Positions 18,541 to 29,569 of a DNA stretch of 64,000 nt are shown here, one piece after another. The first letter of the stretch is position 1. Each line of letters begins with the position of its first letter. A program made the translations under genes and the position numbers. Source of the stretch: Sandarakinorhabdus sp. (GTDB taxonomy: Bacteria > Pseudomonadota > Alphaproteobacteria > Sphingomonadales > Sphingomonadaceae); the NCBI GenBank assembly GCA_020692215.1, contig JAIMKW010000002.1:248001-312000 (forward strand). The letters run 5' to 3'. Below the pieces are notes generated by a model, which searched no databases, was not told where the DNA came from, and saw only the letters and a list, made by a program, of their open reading frames with translations.

Positions 18541-18797
18541 TAACCACCTGTGACCGGTGGAAAGATTGCAACCTCGTCGCCGGGGCTGGCCATTTCATCC
18601 CATCCGGTGAAATCCTGGTTGACTGCAACCCGCAGGCGCGAGAGGTCTTGCAACGCTGCAGCATGACCCGCAGAGCGGTCTCGCAACTGTTCGGCCAGTA
18701 CCGACAGCGGAACCGGCGCCTCCAGCGCAAAGTCCTCCTCGTCCAGCCCAACCTTCTCCCGCACCCAGGCGAAATAGAGCAGGCGGATGCTGCTCAT
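18540..18797 (-). CDS. moaD: Molybdopterin synthase sulphur carrier MoaD
   Basis: A ubiquitin-fold carrier of 85 residues ending in PPVTGG; the terminal Gly-Gly is adenylated and thiocarboxylated. The N-terminus IRLLYFAWVREKVG and the DEVAIFPPV strand are typical. The start ATG overlaps the pgsA stop by four bases, and the TAA stop shares its last base with the moaE ATG, so MoaD and MoaE are made in equal proportion from one message. Confidence 0.95.
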   Translation of the reverse strand: MSSIRLLYFAWVREKVGLDEEDFALEAPVPLSVLAEQLRDRSAGHAAALQDLSRLRVAVNQDFTGWDEMASPGDEVAIFPPVTGG

Positions 18798-19375
18798 TCT
18801 GCCGATCCGGTCGGTTTCGTCATGTGCTTCAACCCAACACGAAGATAGTCCCAACCCGTCATCGCGGTCAGCACGCCGGCCAGCCAAAGGCAGATCAGGC
18901 CAACGGGTTGCGCGGGCAGGGCGGGCCACCAGTGCGCGCTCGCCGGCGCCAGGATCAGCGCGCCCAGAGACACCATCTGGAAGGTTGTCTTCCACTTAGC
19001 CAGTTGGGATACCGGCAGCGATACCTGCGCCGTCGCCAGAAACTCGCGCAACCCGGAAACCGTGATCTCCCGAAGGATGATTACAATCGCGGGAATCACA
19101 TGCCAGCCTGAAATATGATCGTTGTGGATCAACATCACGATCACGGCCGCTACCATGATCTTGTCCGCCACCGGGTCCAGAAACACACCCAGCCGCGATA
19201 CCGTGCCGCGCGCGCGGGCCAGATATCCATCCAGATAATCTGTGAGCCCGGCAATACAGTAGAGCACGAATGCCGCCGTGTAGCCCACCCACGTCGCGTT
19301 CCACATCAGGATCACGAACAGCGGAACAGCAAAGATGCGGCTAAGCGTCAGCAGATTGGGGAGGCTGGACAGCAT
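18794..19375 (-). CDS. pgsA: CDP-diacylglycerol-glycerol-3-phosphate phosphatidyltransferase
   Basis: Makes phosphatidylglycerol phosphate in the inner membrane. The 193 residues contain the CDP-alcohol phosphotransferase motif DG-x2-AR-x8-G-x3-D-x3-D, from DYLDGYLARARG to FLDPVADK, and four or more hydrophobic helices. It is the first gene of the pgsA-moaD-moaE-GST operon and overlaps moaD by four bases. The pairing with moaDE is common in sphingomonads and probably reflects operon packing. Confidence 0.95.
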   Translation of the reverse strand: MLSSLPNLLTLSRIFAVPLFVILMWNATWVGYTAAFVLYCIAGLTDYLDGYLARARGTVSRLGVFLDPVADKIMVAAVIVMLIHNDHISGWHVIPAIVIILREITVSGLREFLATAQVSLPVSQLAKWKTTFQMVSLGALILAPASAHWWPALPAQPVGLICLWLAGVLTAMTGWDYLRVGLKHMTKPTGSAE

Positions 19376-19427
19376 GGCCTACCCTTAGGCAATCCCGCTG
19401 CGCCAAACAACCACAAGGGATAGCGCC

Positions 19428-20099
19428 ATGAATGTTTCGCAAGCCGTTGCCTCGCGCCGCTCCGTCCGGGGGTTCCTGCCCACGCCGGTCGACCCGGCAA
19501 TCATTCGCCGCGTTGTGGAAAGGGCGGCCCGCGCGCCATCGGGCGGCAACCTCCAGCCATGGCACATCGATGTCGTAGGTGGCGAAAAGTTGATGGAACT
19601 CAAGGCCATCATGGCTGCCCGCGTGCCCCAGGCGCCAAAGGGAGAGCCGACCGAATATGATATCTACCCCAAGGATCTTCCCAGCCACCACCGCGATTAC
19701 CGCTTTCAGGTTGGCGAGGATCTCTACGGCGCGCTTGCCATCCCCCGCGAGGACAAGATGGCAAGAATGATGTGGTTCGCCCGCAATTTTCAGTTCTTCG
19801 GCGCACCGCTGGCGCTGTTCTGCTCCACGCCGCGCACCATGGGGCCACCCCAATGGTCAGATCTCGGCATGTATCTGCAAACGCTCATGCTGCTGCTGCG
19901 CGAGGAGGGCCTGGACAGCTGCGCCCAGGAATGCTGGGCCATCTACCCGCAAACCATTGGAACTTTTCTGAACCTGCCGGAAGACCGCATGCTCTTTTGC
20001 GGCATGTCGATCGGCTATGCCGACGAGACCGACAAGGCAAACCAGTTCCAGTCCCGCCGCGCCCCACTTGGCGAATTCGCGCGATTCCACGGCATCTGA
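19428..20099 (+). CDS. Nitroreductase family FMN oxidoreductase
   Basis: A 223-residue flavoprotein. The FMN phosphate-binding start SRRSVRGFLPTPVD, the APSGGNLQPWHIDVV segment and EEGLDSCAQECW (the family's middle motif) place it among nitroreductases/BluB-like FMN reductases. The C-terminus has MSIGYADETDKAN, where the family often has a GYP motif. It is divergent from pgsA with 52 bases between. Physiological substrate unknown. Confidence 0.9.
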   Translation: MNVSQAVASRRSVRGFLPTPVDPAIIRRVVERAARAPSGGNLQPWHIDVVGGEKLMELKAIMAARVPQAPKGEPTEYDIYPKDLPSHHRDYRFQVGEDLYGALAIPREDKMARMMWFARNFQFFGAPLALFCSTPRTMGPPQWSDLGMYLQTLMLLLREEGLDSCAQECWAIYPQTIGTFLNLPEDRMLFCGMSIGYADETDKANQFQSRRAPLGEFARFHGI

Positions 20100-20246
20100 A
20101 ACATTTGCGGGCAGGATTGCGTGGGGCCCTGCTCAAGCCCGCCATGGGCCAATTTCGCCATGATCCGGGCCAGACCGGATGGGAGAGGGCACCATGCAGT
20201 GCGCCACAGATGGTCCGCAAACCGATGGCAAGGATGGAACTGGAAA

Positions 20247-20302
20247 TCGTTCGGCTCGCTCGCCAACCCCGCTGGGGGCAGAGGGGCGCTCGAGCCGAAC
20301 GA
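20247..20302. terminator. Long stem-loop between convergent nitroreductase and katG
   Basis: TCGTTCGGCTCG (20247-20258) and CGAGCCGAACGA (20291-20302) are perfect complements; the 32-base interior can form a second GC stem around CCCCGC/GGGG. It lies between two convergent genes, 13 bases after the katG stop. On the minus strand the stem is followed by only a short T-run (GATTTCC), so it may work as a weak or RNA-stabilising terminator for katG. Confidence 0.55.
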
Positions 20303-20315
20303 CCTATCCCGTTGA

Positions 20316-22782
<2,467 letters not shown>

Positions 22783-23742
22783 ATGACTGATCCGGCCCCA
22801 GCAATCCGCACCCGCAAACCCGAATGGCTGCGTGTGCGCGCGCCAACATCTCCCGCCTTTGCCGAGACGAAGAAGCTGATGCGGCGCTTGAGCCTCAACA
22901 CCGTATGCGAAGAGGCGGCCTGCCCGAACATCGGCGAATGCTGGCAGCAGAAGCACGCCACGGTGATGATCCTTGGCGATACCTGCACCCGAGCCTGCGC
23001 CTTCTGCAACGTGAAGACAGGGATGCCCAATCCGGTCGATCCGCTGGAACCCGCGCATGTCGCCGAAGCCGCGGGAGAGCTTGGCCTCAAACATATCGTC
23101 ATCACCTCGGTTGATCGAGACGATCTGCCGGATGGTGGCGCCGGCCATTTCGTGAAGGTCATCCAGGAGCTTCGCAGGCGCGCTCCTGCCACCACAATCG
23201 AGATCCTGACGCCCGATTTTCGCAACAAGGCGAACGAGGCCGTCGCCCGGATCGTCGACGCACGTCCCGATGTTTACAACCATAATCTGGAAACGGTTCC
23301 AAGGCTTTACCCCACCATCCGTCCCGGCGCACGCTACTATCACTCGTTGCGACTGCTGGAACAGGTGAAGCGCCTCGATCCAACCATCTTTACCAAATCC
23401 GGGCTGATGGTCGGCCTTGGCGAGGAGCGGATGGAAATGCACCAGGTGATGGACGACATGCGCTCGGCCGACATCGATTTCCTCACCATCGGCCAGTATC
23501 TGCAACCCACGCCTCGCCACGCCAAAGTGGTGGAGTTCGTGGAACCGAAGACTTTCACCAGCTATGCATCGATCGGCCGCGCCAAAGGTTTTCTCCTTGT
23601 AGCGGCAAGCCCGCTCACTAGATCAAGCTACCACGCAGGCGATGATTTTGCGAAGCTGCAGGCCGCCCGCAATGCCGAACATGGCAAGGCGGACCAACGC
23701 GGGGCCGAACAACGCGGGGCGAACACGATTGCCACGGCATAG
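22783..23742 (+). CDS. lipA: Lipoyl synthase LipA
   Basis: A radical SAM enzyme that inserts two sulphurs into octanoyl groups on the lipoyl domains of 2-oxoacid dehydrogenases. It has both cluster motifs: the auxiliary cluster set [12 protein letters not shown] and the SAM cluster CTRACAFC. The C-terminal RSSYHAG serine motif is also present. Total 319 residues from the ATG at 22783; a GTG nine bases earlier is possible. The tail past RSSY is rich in Ala, Gln and Gly and overlaps the next gene. Confidence 0.97.
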   Translation: MTDPAPAIRTRKPEWLRVRAPTSPAFAETKKLMRRLSLNTVCEEAACPNIGECWQQKHATVMILGDTCTRACAFCNVKTGMPNPVDPLEPAHVAEAAGELGLKHIVITSVDRDDLPDGGAGHFVKVIQELRRRAPATTIEILTPDFRNKANEAVARIVDARPDVYNHNLETVPRLYPTIRPGARYYHSLRLLEQVKRLDPTIFTKSGLMVGLGEERMEMHQVMDDMRSADIDFLTIGQYLQPTPRHAKVVEFVEPKTFTSYASIGRAKGFLLVAASPLTRSSYHAGDDFAKLQAARNAEHGKADQRGAEQRGANTIATA

Positions 23743-24190
23743 CGAAAACAGGGTTCTACCCTGGACACCGGCGGAAATGTTCGACCTTGTAGCTGATGTT
23801 CGTCGTTACCCGGAATTTCTGCCCTGGGTTGTCGCAGTCCGGGTCCGGCAGGATGATGCAGACCTGATGGTCGCAGACATGTCTGTCGGTTTTAAATCCT
23901 TGCGAGAGACATTTACCAGTCGCGTCAAGCTCGACCGGCCCGGCCACATTGATGTGGATTATGTCTCGGGCCCGCTGAAGCACCTGCGCAACGATTGGCA
24001 TTTCAAGCCACACGCCAGCGGCGGAACAGATCTGGAATTCTGCGTCGATTTCGAGTTCAGATCAAAAATATTTGAACGACTTGCCGGTGCTTTTTTCCAT
24101 GAAGCCTTCAAGCGAATGGTCGCCAGCTTCGAAGCGCGCGCACTGAAGCTCTACGGCAGCAGGAGCCGAAGCGCGACGAGTGCCGCCTGA
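23729..24190 (+). CDS. COQ10/RatA-like START-domain protein
   Basis: Binds a hydrophobic ligand, probably ubiquinone, and is thought to deliver it to the respiratory chain. The family N-terminus [11 protein letters not shown] is directly preceded by a TTG at 23729, which I take as start; ATGs at 23672 and 23681 would add unrelated residues. With TTG the protein has 153 residues and overlaps lipA by 14 bases. Conserved [19 protein letters not shown] and the C-terminal [16 protein letters not shown] helix are present. The 3' end overlaps the convergent pncC gene. Confidence 0.88.
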   Translation: MPRHSENRVLPWTPAEMFDLVADVRRYPEFLPWVVAVRVRQDDADLMVADMSVGFKSLRETFTSRVKLDRPGHIDVDYVSGPLKHLRNDWHFKPHASGGTDLEFCVDFEFRSKIFERLAGAFFHEAFKRMVASFEARALKLYGSRSRSATSAA

Positions 24191-24645
24191 CGCCGGATCT
24201 CCGAACGACCAAGGTCACCGAAATGATGGGTGTCTGCGACCATTGCGCTACCTTCATTAACTTTTAAAGCTCGTGCAAAAACAACTGTGCCGACTGGCTT
24301 TTTTTCACTTCCTCCCAGAGGGCCGGCAATTCCGGAAATGGCAACGGCAACATCGGCCCGGCTCCGCGCAAGCGCGCCCTGTGCCATTGCCCAAGCGGTT
24401 GCTTCGGATACAGCCCCTAGCGTTGCAAGGATATCCTCGGAAACGCCCAGCATTTCCGTTTTCGCTTCGTTCGAATAGGTTATGAACCCACGGTCGAAAA
24501 CATCTGAGGAACCAGGGATTTCAGTGATAGCTGCCGCAACAAGGCCACCAGTGCAGCTCTCTGCAGCCGTGATCATGCGACCCGCCAATCTATTAACCTC
24601 TACAACCTTTCTAGCGAGTTCAGCAAGTTCTGCATCAAAGCTCAT
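24151..24645 (-). CDS. pncC: Nicotinamide-nucleotide amidohydrolase (CinA C-terminal domain)
   Basis: A stand-alone 164-residue CinA C-terminal domain, without the N-terminal MoeA-like half of full CinA. AESCTGGLVAAAITEIPGSSDVF and the SGIAGPLGGSEKKPVG segment are signatures; the serine/lysine/tyrosine catalytic residues fall in these. It recycles deamidated NMN. The gene follows ispDF closely and overlaps the convergent COQ10-like gene by 40 bases. Confidence 0.93.
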   Translation of the reverse strand: MSFDAELAELARKVVEVNRLAGRMITAAESCTGGLVAAAITEIPGSSDVFDRGFITYSNEAKTEMLGVSEDILATLGAVSEATAWAMAQGALARSRADVAVAISGIAGPLGGSEKKPVGTVVFARALKVNEGSAMVADTHHFGDLGRSEIRRQAALVALRLLLP

Positions 24646-24648
24646 GTG

Positions 24649-25815
24649 TTAACCCCACATAGGAAGGCGAATGGTCGCAACGGCTTGGGCGGCTATTCCC
24701 TCTCGCCGACCAGTAAATCCAAGGCCCTCGGTAGTCGTGGCCTTCACGCTCAATCGTGGCGCATGATCTGCAAGAATTGCACCCAGCCTTGCCAGCATCG
24801 CCTGCCGGTGGGGTCCAACCTTCGGCGCCTCGCAAACAAGGGTGATGTCGCAATGGAGGATCCGCCCGCCCGCGGTTCGAACCAGGTCGGCGGCATGCGC
24901 CAGAAACCGATTCGAGCTTGCGCCTCTCCATTTCGGGTCGCTCGGCGGAAAATGCGTTCCGATATCTCCGTCGCCAAGGGCGCCCAGCACAGCGTCTGTC
25001 AGCGCATGAAGGCCGACATCCGCGTCGCTGTGGCCAACCAGCCCCCGGTCATGGGGAACAGCCACGCCGCACAGCCAGACATGGTCGCCCGGGCCGAAGC
25101 GGTGGACATCATAGCCATTGCCCGACACAGTTGCCCACTGGATAAGCCGCTCAGCCGCCTCGAAATCCTGCGGCAGTGTCACCTTCATTGCCCGCTCATC
25201 CCCTTCCACCAGGCGCACCTCATGCCCAGCTGCCCGCAAGACTTCGGCGTCGTCCGTTGCGCCTTCCATGGCCTCGGCATGTGCTGCAACCAGGTCCGCG
25301 AACCGAAAACCCTGCGGAGTCTGGACCCGCCAAAGTTTATCCCGAGGCACCTCGGCCTCGATCGAAGATTCGCCACGCCTGAGACTGTCAACAACTGGAA
25401 GGGCGGGGCAGGCGCCCGGAACCGTTTCGAGAGCATCGAGAATTCGATCAATCATGGCACGCGGAACAAAGGGCCTTGCCGCATCATGCACGAGCACCCG
25501 AGCCGGGGCGCCCCGTTCCTGCAGTTGCGCAAGCCCAAGCCTGACAGACTGCTGACGTGTGGCACCGCCAATTCCGATTGTAGCATCGATTGAGCCCAGT
25601 GCTGCGCGCGCGCGCACCTCCTCTCCTTCGGCCACAACCACATGAACATGCGAAATCAAATTGTGTCGCTGCAACGATGCCACGGCGTGGGCCAGCAAAG
25701 ACTGTCCACCTACCAGACGATATTGTTTGGGGATGTCCCCACCGGCGCGCACGCTGCGGCCGGCTGCCACCACCAGGGCCGCCGTGTCGTACTGGAATGT
25801 CGTCGCGCTCGGCAC
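24649..25815 (-). CDS. ispDF: Bifunctional IspD/IspF of the MEP isoprenoid pathway
   Basis: Fuses two steps of isoprenoid precursor synthesis. The IspD part (about 1-225) has VAAGRSVRAGGDIPKQY, VHDAARPFV and TPQGFRF. The IspF part (from about 228) has the metal-binding DVH, the HSDADVGLHALTDAVLGA segment and a C-terminal TTTEGLGFTG. The fusion is frequent in alphaproteobacteria. It is 388 residues long, divergent from dusB by 80 bases. Confidence 0.96.
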   Translation of the reverse strand: MPSATTFQYDTAALVVAAGRSVRAGGDIPKQYRLVGGQSLLAHAVASLQRHNLISHVHVVVAEGEEVRARAALGSIDATIGIGGATRQQSVRLGLAQLQERGAPARVLVHDAARPFVPRAMIDRILDALETVPGACPALPVVDSLRRGESSIEAEVPRDKLWRVQTPQGFRFADLVAAHAEAMEGATDDAEVLRAAGHEVRLVEGDERAMKVTLPQDFEAAERLIQWATVSGNGYDVHRFGPGDHVWLCGVAVPHDRGLVGHSDADVGLHALTDAVLGALGDGDIGTHFPPSDPKWRGASSNRFLAHAADLVRTAGGRILHCDITLVCEAPKVGPHRQAMLARLGAILADHAPRLSVKATTTEGLGFTGRREGIAAQAVATIRLPMWG

Positions 25816-25895
25816 ATACTTGCCTTAGGCCTTCGTGCCCTTGCCGGAAAGGGGGAGATACCCTAAGGCGATGCCTTATTTTTAGGCAGACTCTC

Positions 25896-26909
25896 ATGAA
25901 CACGCAGCCATTGCAGATCGGGCCGATAACGGTTGCAGCGCCGGTCATCCTTGCCCCGATGACAGGGGTTACGGATCGGCCGTTCCGTACGCTTGTGAAG
26001 CGTTTCGGAGCCGGCCTGACCGTAACCGAGATGATCGCATCCGAAGCCATGGTGCGCGAAACACGCCAATCGCTGCAGAAAGCTGCCTGGGACCCATCCG
26101 AAGACCCTGTTTCGATGCAGCTGGCAGGTTGCGAGCCCCGCGTGATGGCGGAGGCCGCAAAGCTGAATGAGCAGCGCGGAGCGGCCATCATCGACATCAA
26201 CATGGGCTGCCCCGTTAAGAAAGTCGTTAACGGTCATGCCGGATCTCATCTAATGAGAGATCTAAGTCTTGCTTCTGAACTTATTGATGCAACAGTGAAA
26301 GCTGTTTCCATTCCAGTAACTTTGAAGATGCGAATGGGCTGGAGTCACGAATCGTTGAATGCGCCTGAGCTGGCACGGATAGCCGAAGATCTTGGCGTCA
26401 GGATGATCACAGTGCACGGCAGAACGCGCAATCAGCTGTATAGCGGCACTGCCGATTGGGCTTTTGTTTCAAAGGTCAAGGCGGCGGTATCTGTTCCGGT
26501 GATTGTCAACGGCGATATCTGTTCAACAGACGATGCGATGGCAGCCCTGCGCCAATCAGGGGCCGATGGGGTAATGGTGGGGCGGGGCGCCTATGGAAAG
26601 CCATGGCTTCTGGCGCAGGTGATGGCAGCGATCGAGGGATCGGATATCCCAGAGCCACCATCGCTCAAAGCCCAGCGGGATCTGATCCTTGAACATTATG
26701 AGGCGATGCTGGATCTCTATGGGTCAGACCATGGCGTTGGAATAGCAAGAAAGCATCTTGGTTGGTATACCAAAGGGTTACATGGTTCTGCTGAATTTCG
26801 AAATAAGGTTAATGCTGTTAATGAGCCGTCTGTCGTAAAAGCGATGGTGGCGAACTTCTATGCCCTGCAACTGGACCGGCCGGCACCTTCGCTGGCCGAA
26901 GCCGCGTGA
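25896..26909 (+). CDS. dusB: tRNA-dihydrouridine synthase DusB
   Basis: An FMN enzyme reducing uridine in tRNA. The start at 25896 gives 337 residues and the family N-terminus ending ILAPMTGVTDRPFR. Catalytic Cys is in GCPVKKVVNGHAGS, with KMRMGW and HGRTRNQLYSG for substrate and FMN phosphate contacts. It is the first gene of the dusB-ntrB-ntrC run, where in many bacteria a dus gene precedes a nucleoid or nitrogen regulator. A small T-run hairpin (25865-25884) lies in its leader. Confidence 0.95.
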   Translation: MNTQPLQIGPITVAAPVILAPMTGVTDRPFRTLVKRFGAGLTVTEMIASEAMVRETRQSLQKAAWDPSEDPVSMQLAGCEPRVMAEAAKLNEQRGAAIIDINMGCPVKKVVNGHAGSHLMRDLSLASELIDATVKAVSIPVTLKMRMGWSHESLNAPELARIAEDLGVRMITVHGRTRNQLYSGTADWAFVSKVKAAVSVPVIVNGDICSTDDAMAALRQSGADGVMVGRGAYGKPWLLAQVMAAIEGSDIPEPPSLKAQRDLILEHYEAMLDLYGSDHGVGIARKHLGWYTKGLHGSAEFRNKVNAVNEPSVVKAMVANFYALQLDRPAPSLAEAA

Positions 26910-28018
26910 ACCGAACTGCCCGGGTCAGCCCGGCCAAGGCCCGTTTTGTAACACTTCCACACCCTACTGATATCTGGAATGCGCTTCCCGCCCCGATCCT
27001 GCTCCTTTCACCGGAAAACAGGGTCGCCCTCGCAAATTCTGCAGCCGAATCCTTTCTGAATGTCAGCCAGTCCCAATTGGTTGACAGAGGGTGGGAGCCA
27101 CTTTTTCCGCACGACAGCCCGGTCCGGGCGTTGGTGGATGAAGCGCGCACAAGCCGCACCGACATCGCTGCCTACGATCTGCTGGTTGAGTTTGCCGGTG
27201 GCCGGCGCGTTAGGGCCGATGTGCTGGTGGGGCGACTGGCGGATCAACAGGGTTGGATGGCGTTGAGCTTTCAGCCGCGGGCTGTCACGTCGCTTGTCGA
27301 CAGGCAGATCGGGCAGCAAGGAGCTGCCCGCTCGGCGGTTGGTGTTGCTGCCATGCTGGCCCATGAAATCAAGAATCCGCTCTCCGGTATCCGGGGCGCC
27401 GCCCAGTTGCTGTCGGAATCGATGGATGGCGAAAGTCAGGAACTGACCGGGCTGGTCATAACCGAGGTCGATCGGATCCGAGCCCTGATCGACAGGATGG
27501 AGGGCTTTACGGATACACGCCCCCAGTCTTTCCAGCGCCAGAACATCCATGCCGTTCTTGGCCATGTCCGCAAACTCGCTGCAGCCGGTTTTGGAAAGCA
27601 CCTGCAGTTTCGCGAACGCTACGACCCCTCGCTTCCAGACGTGATGGGCGACAGGGACGCCATGATCCAGGCGTTCCTGAACCTGATCAAGAATGCAGTC
27701 GAAGCGTCACCAGCTGGTGGAACCGTCACCCTTACAACAGCCTTTCGCCAGGGCTTTCGCGTTCGCACGCCGGGTACCGGCGCCCGGGTATCGCTCCCGC
27801 TCGAAGTGTGTGTGATCGACGAAGGGGAGGGTGCGCCTGCCGAGATTGCAGGCCACCTGTTTGAACCTTTCGTCAGCGCTCGCCGCGGCGGCACAGGCCT
27901 TGGGCTTGCTCTTGTTGCCAAGGTTGTCGGCGATCACGGCGGCGTTATCGAATATGATCGTCAGCAGGGGCGCACCGTGTTTCGTATCTTACTTCCTTTG
28001 GCGCCTGGCGCCGAATGA
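26906..28018 (+). CDS. ntrB: Nitrogen regulation sensor kinase NtrB
   Basis: A cytosolic histidine kinase that phosphorylates NtrC when nitrogen is limiting, under PII control. The 370 residues have a PAS domain (about 24-125), the phospho-acceptor His153 in AHEIKNPLSGIRGAAQLL, and an ATPase domain with the N box NLIKNAVEAS and GTGLGLAL. The GTG start at 26906 overlaps the dusB stop by four bases. No membrane segment is present, as expected for NtrB. Confidence 0.95.
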   Translation: MNRTARVSPAKARFVTLPHPTDIWNALPAPILLLSPENRVALANSAAESFLNVSQSQLVDRGWEPLFPHDSPVRALVDEARTSRTDIAAYDLLVEFAGGRRVRADVLVGRLADQQGWMALSFQPRAVTSLVDRQIGQQGAARSAVGVAAMLAHEIKNPLSGIRGAAQLLSESMDGESQELTGLVITEVDRIRALIDRMEGFTDTRPQSFQRQNIHAVLGHVRKLAAAGFGKHLQFRERYDPSLPDVMGDRDAMIQAFLNLIKNAVEASPAGGTVTLTTAFRQGFRVRTPGTGARVSLPLEVCVIDEGEGAPAEIAGHLFEPFVSARRGGTGLGLALVAKVVGDHGGVIEYDRQQGRTVFRILLPLAPGAE

Positions 28019-29487
28019 GCGTCCCAACGATCCTTGTGGTGGATGACGACGCCGGCATCAGAACGGTGGTCCGGCAGGCGCTGCTGCGCGCCGGCTATGC
28101 AGTCCGCACAACCGACAGCGCGGCCGGCATGTGGAAACTGATCGAGGACGATGTCGGCGATATCCTGATAACGGATGTGCTGCTGCCGGATGCAAACGGG
28201 CTGGATATGATACCGCTTGTTTCCGCCAAGCGGCCGAATCTGCCGATCATTGTGATGAGCGCGCAGAATACGCTGTCCACGGCTGTGCGAGCGACTGAGC
28301 AGGGAGCCTTTGACTATCTTCCAAAGCCGTTTGATCTCAATGAACTGATAAGGTCAGTTCATAGCGCAATCGAAAGTTCAAATGCGGCTGTTCCACCCCC
28401 TGCTCCTGCAGAGCAGGGAGAGCAACTTCCAATGATCGGTCGCTCTGCGGCGATGCAGGAGGTATACCGAACGCTTGCGCGGGTTGTGCCGACCGACCTC
28501 ACCGTCATGGTGCTGGGCGAGAGCGGAACTGGAAAGGAACTGGTTGCCAGAGCACTGCATGATCTTGGACCGCGCCGTACCGGCCCTTTCGTTGCGATCA
28601 ATATGGCGGCAATCCCGCGCGAGTTGATCGAGACGGAGCTGTTCGGCCACGAACGCGGCGCCTTCACCGGTGCCGCCATGCGCTCGACAGGGCGGTTCGA
28701 GCAGGCGCAGGGAGGAACGCTGTTCCTCGACGAGATCGGCGACATGCCCATGGATGCCCAGACCCGGCTGCTCCGTGTTCTGCAGTCAGGGGAGTTCACA
28801 ACCGTAGGCGGAACCCGATCGCTGAAGGCCGATGTCAGGATCGTGGCGGCGACCCATAAGGATCTGCGGCGCCTTATTGACAGCGGGCTTTTTCGCGAAG
28901 ATCTCTATTACCGATTGAACGTCGTTCCAATCCGGCTTCCGCCCTTGCGAGGCCGACGTGAGGACATTCCGGAACTGGCGCGGCATTTTCTGGATCGAGC
29001 TGCGTCTGAAGGGCTGCCGCGCAAGATGCTGGACGCCAGCGCCATCGCCTGGTTGATGGAACAGACATGGCCGGGCAATGTGCGGGAGCTGGAAAACGCC
29101 ATGCGGCGCCTGGCAGCACTGGCACGGGACGACGTTGTTTCGGCAGCTGTTGCAGAGTTGTGGACAATGCACGCCGAAGGCGGCTCGCAAGTTTCGGCAG
29201 CAAAGTTGCCCGATACGCCCTTGGCCGCAAGCACCTCTCTGGAAGCCGTGATCGGCCATTGGTTGCGGCACCATGTGGCACAATCTGACGCGGTGCCGGC
29301 CGATGGGCTCTATGAGCGCTTGCTGGCCGAATTCGAACGGCCGCTTCTGGAAACGGCCTTGATTCTGACGCGCGGGAACCAGTTGAAAGCGGCGAAGCTC
29401 CTCGGTGTCAATCGGAACACGTTACGGAAAATGCTGACAGACCGTGGAGTTGAGCCCACCGCCGGACGCCGTGGCTCGCCCGGCTGA
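28015..29487 (+). CDS. ntrC: Sigma-54-dependent response regulator NtrC
   Basis: Receiver domain with phospho-site Asp54 in ITDVLLP, then an AAA+ domain with Walker A GESGTGKE (168-175), an intact GAFTGA loop (215-220) that contacts sigma-54, and Walker B FLDEIGD. A Fis-type helix-turn-helix is at the C-terminus (KAAKLLGVNRNTLRKML). 490 residues. The start overlaps ntrB by four bases. It is the only protein visible here able to activate sigma-54 promoters. Confidence 0.96.
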   Translation: MSVPTILVVDDDAGIRTVVRQALLRAGYAVRTTDSAAGMWKLIEDDVGDILITDVLLPDANGLDMIPLVSAKRPNLPIIVMSAQNTLSTAVRATEQGAFDYLPKPFDLNELIRSVHSAIESSNAAVPPPAPAEQGEQLPMIGRSAAMQEVYRTLARVVPTDLTVMVLGESGTGKELVARALHDLGPRRTGPFVAINMAAIPRELIETELFGHERGAFTGAAMRSTGRFEQAQGGTLFLDEIGDMPMDAQTRLLRVLQSGEFTTVGGTRSLKADVRIVAATHKDLRRLIDSGLFREDLYYRLNVVPIRLPPLRGRREDIPELARHFLDRAASEGLPRKMLDASAIAWLMEQTWPGNVRELENAMRRLAALARDDVVSAAVAELWTMHAEGGSQVSAAKLPDTPLAASTSLEAVIGHWLRHHVAQSDAVPADGLYERLLAEFERPLLETALILTRGNQLKAAKLLGVNRNTLRKMLTDRGVEPTAGRRGSPG

Positions 29488-29569
29488 CAAAAGCTGATCT
29501 GGAGTCGCAGATTCATCACGCTCCGCCCAATAGTGTGTTCCGTTTGCCACGATCCTCTGCTAGTTGCAC

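Noticed and set aside
24870..24890. GGTTCGAACC, resembling a tRNA T-arm
   Set aside because: It lies within the ispDF coding sequence and no cloverleaf can be formed around it.
25865..25884. TAAGGC-GAT-GCCTTA hairpin followed by five T in the dusB leader
   Set aside because: Only six mostly weak pairs and a three-base loop; it precedes a gene instead of ending one, so a terminator or attenuator call is not supported.
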